The position numbers were made by a program, and so were the translations under genes. Shown in pieces: positions 59,804 through 64,000 of a stretch of DNA of 64,000 bases (position 1 is the first letter of the stretch; each line of letters starts with the position of its first letter). Source of the DNA: Roseicella sp. DB1501. GTDB lineage: Bacteria; Pseudomonadota; Alphaproteobacteria; Acetobacterales; Acetobacteraceae. The notes under the pieces are model-generated. The model did not search any database, had not been told where the DNA came from, and saw nothing but the letters and a program-made list of their open reading frames with translations. Location: contig NZ_JABFHG010000009.1 in NCBI RefSeq assembly GCF_013112485.1, forward strand, positions 124,001 to 188,000, written 5' to 3'.

Positions 59804-60100
59804 CTAAACGCCAGTCAGCAGCAGGATGTCGATAGCGCGCAGGATGGTGTCACACCCCGCGTCCAGCGTGCCGATGGTGGGGCCGAGTTCCCGCCTCGGC
59901 ACGGCGGCCAGCTGATGGGTGGCCAAGATGTGCGGCGTGCCCTCGATGTCGAAGACGGGGTTCAGGTCGCGCACCGGCGTGCCGGCCTGCTCCGGCAGCA
60001 GCAGCGGAGCGACCACGCGTGTCGGCAGGTGGTCCAGCAGGTCGTGTTGCAGATCGACGACCAGCACGCCGTCCAGGCGATGCAGGTCGAAGCGTGCCAC
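59804..60100 (-). CDS. ccdB: CcdB-family toxin (DNA gyrase poison)
   Basis: 98 residues from a GTG at 60100, one base after the ccdA stop. Family features: VARFDLHRLDGVLVVDLQHDLLDHLPTRVVAPLLLPEQA (about 1-39), RDLNPVFDIEGTPHILATHQLAAVPRRELGPTIGTL (about 44-79) and a C-terminal IDILLLTGV, the region that contacts gyrase in CcdB. It probably inhibits GyrA unless bound by CcdA. The terminal Gly-Val differs from the classic Trp-Gly-Ile end, as in many chromosomal homologues. Confidence 0.88.
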   Translation of the reverse strand: MARFDLHRLDGVLVVDLQHDLLDHLPTRVVAPLLLPEQAGTPVRDLNPVFDIEGTPHILATHQLAAVPRRELGPTIGTLDAGCDTILRAIDILLLTGV

Positions 60101-60101
60101 G

Positions 60102-60332
60102 TCAGAAGGTCCGGAAGCGGGCGAGAGGCAGGCCGAGCCTCTCCAGGGGTTCCGCCCAGGATTCCATGGCATCCCGGTTCTCGGCTTTCCAACGTCGCTG
60201 GCGCTCGGCCCTGACGGCGACGGCGAGGCCCTCCTCGCAAGCGCGGGAAAGATTGACATCCAGCGCCTTGGCCTCGGCAACCAGGGCCTCGGGCAGGCTG
60301 ACATTGGTCGGGCGGCGGATGCTGGCGGGCAT
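60102..60332 (-). CDS. ccdA: CcdA-family antitoxin
   Basis: 76 residues from the ATG at 60332, with AGGAGG 7 bases upstream. N-terminal ribbon-helix-helix DNA-binding part (IRRPTNVSLPEALVAEAKALDVNLSRACEEGL, about 5-36) and a C-terminal toxin-binding tail (RRWKAENRDAMESWAEPLERLGLPLARFR). It neutralises CcdB and should repress its own promoter. Toxin and antitoxin are separated by one base. Confidence 0.88.
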   Translation of the reverse strand: MPASIRRPTNVSLPEALVAEAKALDVNLSRACEEGLAVAVRAERQRRWKAENRDAMESWAEPLERLGLPLARFRTF

Positions 60333-60353
60333 GATGCGGCCTCCTGCGCATGA

Positions 60354-60382
60354 AATATGTGCAAGCCACCTCCCCGGGTCAA
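60354..60382 (-). promoter_or_regulatory. Candidate ccdAB promoter
   Basis: On the minus strand: TTGACC (60382-60377), 17-base spacer, CATATT (60359-60354), with the ccdA RBS and ATG just downstream (leader about 15 bases). Good -35 (five of six), fair -10 (four of six). Confidence 0.5.
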
Positions 60383-60464
60383 CCAACTCCGCTGGCAACC
60401 CATTGGCAACCCCGCTGGACGAACCGCCCCGGCCGGGCCGATATCGTGGCACGGAGGAGACACG

Positions 60465-61634
60465 ATGCCCCTCGACACACAGGCCCACCCCGGCTTCGAC
60501 CTGCCCGAGGCGACGCGCGAGCTGCGCGAGACCGCCCTCGCCTTTGCCGCCGAGCGGCTGGCGCCCCATGCCCTCGAATGGGACCAGGCCCGCCACTTCC
60601 CTGTGGAGGAGATGCGCGAGGCCGCCGCCCTCGGCATGGCCGCGCTCTATGTGCGGGAGGAGAGCGGCGGCGCTGGCCTCACCCGGCTCGACGCGGCGGT
60701 GGTGTTCGAGGCGCTCTCCACCGGCTGCCCGACCGTCGCCGCCTATCTCTCCATCCACAACATGGTCGCCTGGATGATCGACCGCTTCGGCAGCGAGGCG
60801 CAGCGCGCGGAATGGCTGCCGGCGCTGATCCCGATGCGGAAGGTCGCCAGCTACGCCCTGACCGAGCCTGGCTCCGGCTCCGACGCCGCGGCGCTGCGGA
60901 CCCGGGCGCGGCGCGAGGGCGAGGCGTACGTCCTCGACGGCAGCAAGCAGTTCATCAGCGGCGCCGGCGCCTCCGACCTCTACCTGACGATGGTGCGGAC
61001 GGGCGGGGAGGGGCCGGGCGGCGTCTCCGCCCTGCTGGTCCCGAAGGAGACGCCCGGCCTCTCCTTCGGCGCCAACGAGAAGAAGATGGGCTGGAACGCC
61101 CAGCCGACCCGGCCGGTGATCTTCGACGGCGCGAGGGTGCCGGCCGCGGCGCTGCTCGGCGAGGAGGGGCAGGGCTTCCGCTTCGCCATGGCCGGGCTCG
61201 ATGGCGGGCGACTGAACATCGCCGCCTGCTCGCTCGGCGGCGCTCAGGCGGCGCTCGACAAGGCGCTGGCCTATGTGCAGGAGCGCCGCGCCTTCGGCCG
61301 CGCCATCGCCGATTTCCAGAACACCCAGTTCCGCCTTGCGGACATGCGGACCGAGCTGGAGGCGGCGCGCACCCTGCTCTGGCGCGCCTGCGCCAAGCTC
61401 GACGCGAAATCGCCCGACGCCACCGCCTTCTGCGCCATGGCCAAGCGCTTCGTCACCGACACCTGCTCGAAGGTCGCCGACGACGCGCTGCAACTGCTCG
61501 GCGGCTATGGCTATCTGGCGGAATACGGCATCGAGAAGATCGTGCGCGACCTCCGCGTCCACCGCATCCTGGAGGGCACCAACGAGGTGATGCGGCTGAT
61601 CGTCGCCCGCAGCATGCTGGGGAGGCGGGCATGA
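60465..61634 (+). CDS. Acyl-CoA dehydrogenase (isobutyryl-CoA dehydrogenase-like)
   Basis: 389 residues from the ATG at 60465 (RBS ACGGAGGAG). Domain order is normal: N-terminal helices (HFPVEEMREAAALGMAALYVREESGGAGLTRLDAAVVFEAL), FAD region YALTEPGSGSDAAAL and FISGAGASDLYLTMVRTG, and C-terminal ERRAFGRAIADFQNTQFRLADM, LLGGYGYLAEYGIEKIVRDLRVHRILEGTNEVMRLIVAR with the catalytic Glu. The pattern is closest to the isobutyryl-CoA (valine pathway) clade. It shares an ATGA overlap with maiA. Confidence 0.88.
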   Translation: MPLDTQAHPGFDLPEATRELRETALAFAAERLAPHALEWDQARHFPVEEMREAAALGMAALYVREESGGAGLTRLDAAVVFEALSTGCPTVAAYLSIHNMVAWMIDRFGSEAQRAEWLPALIPMRKVASYALTEPGSGSDAAALRTRARREGEAYVLDGSKQFISGAGASDLYLTMVRTGGEGPGGVSALLVPKETPGLSFGANEKKMGWNAQPTRPVIFDGARVPAAALLGEEGQGFRFAMAGLDGGRLNIAACSLGGAQAALDKALAYVQERRAFGRAIADFQNTQFRLADMRTELEAARTLLWRACAKLDAKSPDATAFCAMAKRFVTDTCSKVADDALQLLGGYGYLAEYGIEKIVRDLRVHRILEGTNEVMRLIVARSMLGRRA

Positions 61635-62263
61635 TCCTCTACGATTACTGGCGCTCCTCTGCCGCTTACCGGGTGCGCATCGCGTTGAACCTGAAGGGCC
61701 TGGAGGCGGAGCACCGCTTCGTCCACCTGCGCCGGGGCGAGCAGCGCACCGAGGCGCATCTGGCGCTGAACCCGCAAGGGCTGGTGCCGGCGCTGCAACT
61801 CGACGGCGGCGCCATCCTCACCCAATCCCTGGCGATCTGCGAATACCTGGACGAGACCCATCCCGAGCCGCCGCTGCTGCCGCGCGAGCCGGTGGCCCGG
61901 GCGCGGGTGCGGGCCTTCGCCCAGGCCATCGCCGCCGAGATCCATGCGGTGCAGAACCTCAAGGTGCTGAACCGGGTAAAGGCGCTCGGTCATCCGCAGG
62001 AGGCGGCGAATGCCTGGGCGCATGAGGTGATCGCCGAGGGGCTCGCCGCCTGCGAGGCGCTGCTGCGCGACCAGCCCGGCCCCTTCTGCTTCGAGGCGCG
62101 GCCGGGCCTAGCCGACATCGCCCTGGTGCCGCAACTCTACAATGCCCGCCGCTTCGGCGTGGCGCTCGAGGCCATGCCGCGCCTGCTAGCGGCCGAAGCA
62201 GCCTGCCGGGCCCTGCCGGCCTTCACCCTGGCGGCGCCCGAGCGGCAGGCAGATGCGGAATAG
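61631..62263 (+). CDS. maiA: Maleylacetoacetate isomerase (zeta-class GST)
   Basis: 210 residues. N-terminal thioredoxin-fold motif YDYWRSSAAYRVRIALNLKGLEAEHRFVHL (the zeta-class SSxxxRVRI signature, with Ala-Ala where eukaryotic forms have Cys-Ser). LNPQGLVPALQLDGGAILTQSLAICEYLDETHPEPPLLP and the C-terminal GLADIALVPQLYNARRFGV follow. It isomerises maleylacetoacetate to fumarylacetoacetate, using glutathione, in tyrosine degradation. Translationally coupled to the acyl-CoA dehydrogenase gene. A fumarylacetoacetase is not adjacent. Confidence 0.9.
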   Translation: MILYDYWRSSAAYRVRIALNLKGLEAEHRFVHLRRGEQRTEAHLALNPQGLVPALQLDGGAILTQSLAICEYLDETHPEPPLLPREPVARARVRAFAQAIAAEIHAVQNLKVLNRVKALGHPQEAANAWAHEVIAEGLAACEALLRDQPGPFCFEARPGLADIALVPQLYNARRFGVALEAMPRLLAAEAACRALPAFTLAAPERQADAE

Positions 62264-62300
62264 GCTTGCCTCGTCAGGGCAGTTCAATCACATTTGAGGA

Positions 62301-62642
62301 ATGTTCCGTCCTGTTGCCGTTCTTGTCCTGACCCTCACTGCCAGCCTTGCTACTCCGGCCGGCGCGCAGCAGCGCGTGGTGGTCGCCGAGGATGCCGCGG
62401 TCGCGGTGCCGGCCCGCGGCGCCGCGCGGGTGCAGCGCTTCTCCTACGCCTCCGCCCCGGCCGCCGCGACCGGCCAGCGGCCACGCTACGGCCGGCTGGC
62501 GCCGCGCGAGGCGGAAGCCGCGCCTTCCCTCCTGCCGGCGGCGGCCGTCGTCGTGCCGCTGGCCGCGGCGGCGGCGCTGGCCGCAGCCCTTGCGGGCCGC
62601 GGCGGCAGCGGCGGTATCTCGGCCCCGGTGCGGACGCGCTGA
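62301..62642 (+). CDS. Small secreted or membrane protein, function unknown (113 aa)
   Basis: Signal peptide about 1-23 (VLVLTLTASLATPAGAQQ), an Ala/Arg-rich middle, a second hydrophobic Ala/Val/Leu helix (about 78-100) and a Gly/Ser-rich tail. No family recognised. A GAGGA sits just upstream of the ATG. Gap of 37 bases after maiA, so possible read-through. Confidence 0.55.
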   Translation: MFRPVAVLVLTLTASLATPAGAQQRVVVAEDAAVAVPARGAARVQRFSYASAPAAATGQRPRYGRLAPREAEAAPSLLPAAAVVVPLAAAAALAAALAGRGGSGGISAPVRTR

Positions 62643-62685
62643 TCCCGGGGCGCCACGGCGTCGCCACCCCGCTGATCGGCCGCCT

Positions 62686-63552
62686 TCACCGCTTCGGCAG
62701 CGGCCGCTGCAATTCCCGGCCGATATTGGCGCGCGCCCGGGCCTCGAAGGCGGCGCGCAGGCGGGCATGGCGCAGCATCCGTGGCGCCTCCCTGATGCGG
62801 TCGAGGAAGGCACGCTGCATCTCGGCGAAGGCGGCATCGTCGAGATGCCGCGCCTCGGCCCGCAGGCCGCGGCCGTTGCGGTCGAAGACGGTCGCCTCCT
62901 CGCCGATCGGCGTCAGGTCGAGATCGAGCAGCCAGAGCCGCGCCGCGCCGCGCTCGCCATGCGGCACGGGCGTGTTCAGGTGATCGGCCGTGGCCTGGAT
63001 CGTCTCGGCGACCCAGGCCACCTCGGCGGCCGTGAAGCTCCGCAGCCGCCGCGCCATGCGGCGCCAGAAGGCCGCCGAGCGCGCCTCGTTATCCGTCGCG
63101 CCGGGCACCAGGATGGCATCGTGGAACAGGATGGCCGCGGCGATGAGACGGGCGACGCGCTTGCGCTGCATTGGGCCGGTCCGCCCGTAGCGGCGATGCC
63201 GGCCCCAGAGCACCGCCAGGTGCTGCAGCCCGTGATAGCTGCGCCAGGGCGCCGCCATGCGGTGCAGCAGCTCGGTCCGTAAGGCGGGCGGCAGGCCGAC
63301 GGTGTCGAGCAGGTCCTGCAAACCGCGGGGACGGTTCACGGCACGGCCAAACTGCCTCGGCCCCCGCACGCTGTCCGGCCGCTGGCCCGAATGGGGAGGC
63401 GCCTTGGCCGGCCGGGCGGCACGGAGGGAGGGGGCAAGGCCAGGGCCCGGGCGGTCGCCCCGCTCCTGCGGCAGGGTCCGCCGGTGGCGGCGTGGGTCGT
63501 TCCAGGGGATGGGATCGGCCACGGCGAAGCGATCGCTGGCATGATCGAGCAT
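62686..63552 (-). CDS. COG4339-like HD-superfamily metal-dependent phosphohydrolase (predicted)
   Basis: Up to 288 residues. The conserved part is about residues 78-230: SYHGLQHLAVLWGRH (His pair), IAAAILFHDAILVPGATDNEARSA (HD-like pair) and IQATADHLN, matching the COG4339 predicted phosphohydrolases. The first 70 residues are Arg/Pro-rich and unlikely to be conserved; an in-frame GTG at 63339 would give a 217-residue protein of normal family length. Substrate unknown. Confidence 0.7.
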   Translation of the reverse strand: MLDHASDRFAVADPIPWNDPRRHRRTLPQERGDRPGPGLAPSLRAARPAKAPPHSGQRPDSVRGPRQFGRAVNRPRGLQDLLDTVGLPPALRTELLHRMAAPWRSYHGLQHLAVLWGRHRRYGRTGPMQRKRVARLIAAAILFHDAILVPGATDNEARSAAFWRRMARRLRSFTAAEVAWVAETIQATADHLNTPVPHGERGAARLWLLDLDLTPIGEEATVFDRNGRGLRAEARHLDDAAFAEMQRAFLDRIREAPRMLRHARLRAAFEARARANIGRELQRPLPKR

Positions 63553-63908
63553 CGGCTACCCGCCGGATCGGAGAAGGGGGACGGGACCGCGCCCAGTCCG
63601 CGCCGGCCCGGTCGGGACGCGGGACCCCCGATGATCCGCGCCATGGCCGATGCCATGGCGGGATCTGGGGTGTCTTCGCCGCTTCGCAGCCCCACCGCGA
63701 CCCTCCGATGCGGAATTGCCGAGGCCCCGCGCGGGTGCCGTGGGCCCTGGCTGCAGCGCCTCTGGCGCCTTATTAGATACTGGCATCGGAACGAGTATGG
63801 CGGCCCGGGGCGGTTCCGTGCTGTGCGCCGTCGCACAGCCGGGCTTGCCCTCGGTGCGGCACTGCGGTCTGCTCGTCGGCAACCCGGACCGAGACGGAGT
63901 GGTCAGCC
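63553..63908. promoter_or_regulatory. Divergent intergenic region with an 8-bp operator-like dyad
   Basis: 356 bases without a credible gene. It includes an AT-rich patch TTATTAGATACT (63770-63781) and a perfect inverted repeat GCTGTGCG-ccgt-CGCACAGC (63820-63839), 70 bases before the next ATG. The dyad may be an operator for the regulator that follows or a short hairpin. Confidence 0.4.
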
Positions 63909-64000
63909 ATGGCCCTGGCCCCCGAGGATCAGCGACTCTCCCGCTTCCCCCTGCTGCGCGACGTGGAGGCGCAGCGGCTCACCGAGGCCTCGCGCCAGGC
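63909..64000 (+). CDS. Probable Crp/Fnr-type regulator, N-terminus only (cut by window edge)
   Basis: Thirty codons visible: MALAPEDQRLSRFPLLRDVE and onward, with GGAG upstream. The LxRFPLLRDVxxxxLxxA pattern resembles the start of a cyclic-nucleotide-binding (Crp/Fnr) regulator. Too short to be certain. Confidence 0.45.
   Translation, partial: MALAPEDQRLSRFPLLRDVEAQRLTEASRQ

Noticed and set aside
63556-63882. A 108-residue minus-strand open frame in the last intergenic gap
   Set aside because: Pro/Arg/Gly-rich, no RBS, no conserved motif; it crosses the dyad and AT-rich promoter-like region.

Overview
The window is very GC-rich, gene-dense bacterial chromosome with no phage, plasmid, IS, rRNA, tRNA or CRISPR feature that I could recognise. 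Gene content points to an aerobic, high-GC alphaproteobacterium, most likely Acetobacteraceae (Roseomonas-like): a multi-PAS HWE-type histidine kinase, a FixK/FNR-controlled cbb3 oxidase cluster (ccoNOQP-ccoGHIS), a fused indolepyruvate ferredoxin oxidoreductase, HyuAB, ThyX, bacterial cellulose genes, and alphaproteobacterial-style palindromic intergenic repeats. The taxon is inferred from gene content, not from a marker gene.

Layout. 1-5.2 kb: end of a cellulose synthesis operon (bcsB, cut by the window edge, then bcsC). 5.2-9.4 kb: hydantoinase/oxoprolinase pair (hyuB-hyuA, minus). 9.5-12.9 kb: ArnT-like membrane glycosyltransferase, SMP-30 lactonase and FAH-family hydrolase. 13-16.5 kb: M20 peptidase, then thyX with an HD phosphohydrolase and two tiny membrane proteins. 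16.7-22.7 kb: PfkB sugar kinase, Mrp/ApbC Fe-S carrier, and the envelope quality-control set hflK-hflC-degP. 23-27.5 kb: a 1.5-kresidue sensor kinase with seven apparent PAS units. 27.5-33 kb: serB, miaA and the branched-chain amino acid genes ilvB-ilvN-ilvC. 33.2-37.7 kb: nitrogen and phosphorus scavenging (PuuE-type allantoinase, cupin, phosphonoacetaldehyde hydrolase plus FAD oxidase, LLM monooxygenase). 37.7-39.4 kb: pdxA-pdxJ. 39.5-46.6 kb: envelope and surface functions, including a secreted lectin-like protein, a TauE/SafE protein, a cadherin-like/DUF4214 protein, a GT2 and two polytopic membrane proteins. 46.7-54.7 kb: complete cbb3 oxidase structural and assembly genes behind a perfect FNR/FixK box, ending in an uncharacterised 61-residue membrane protein. 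54.8-62.3 kb: flavin monooxygenase, indolepyruvate oxidoreductase, a CcdAB toxin-antitoxin module, acyl-CoA dehydrogenase and maleylacetoacetate isomerase. 62.3-64 kb: small secreted protein, COG4339-like HD protein, and the start of a probable Crp/Fnr-type regulator.

How it works together: the strongest functional unit is ccoNOQPGHIS, a high-affinity terminal oxidase with its copper pump and maturation proteins, probably induced when oxygen falls. Several catabolic genes (indolepyruvate oxidoreductase, MaiA, acyl-CoA dehydrogenase, FAH and LLM enzymes) suggest use of aromatic and branched-chain amino acids. phnX plus the FAD oxidase suggests aminophosphonate use without an adjacent PhnW.

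The main unexplained structure is non-coding. A roughly 100-bp interspersed repeat occurs four times, always in gaps behind genes. A second set of hairpin repeats is shared between three gaps, and there is a perfect 20-bp hairpin between two convergent genes. No clear novel defence or mobile system was found.
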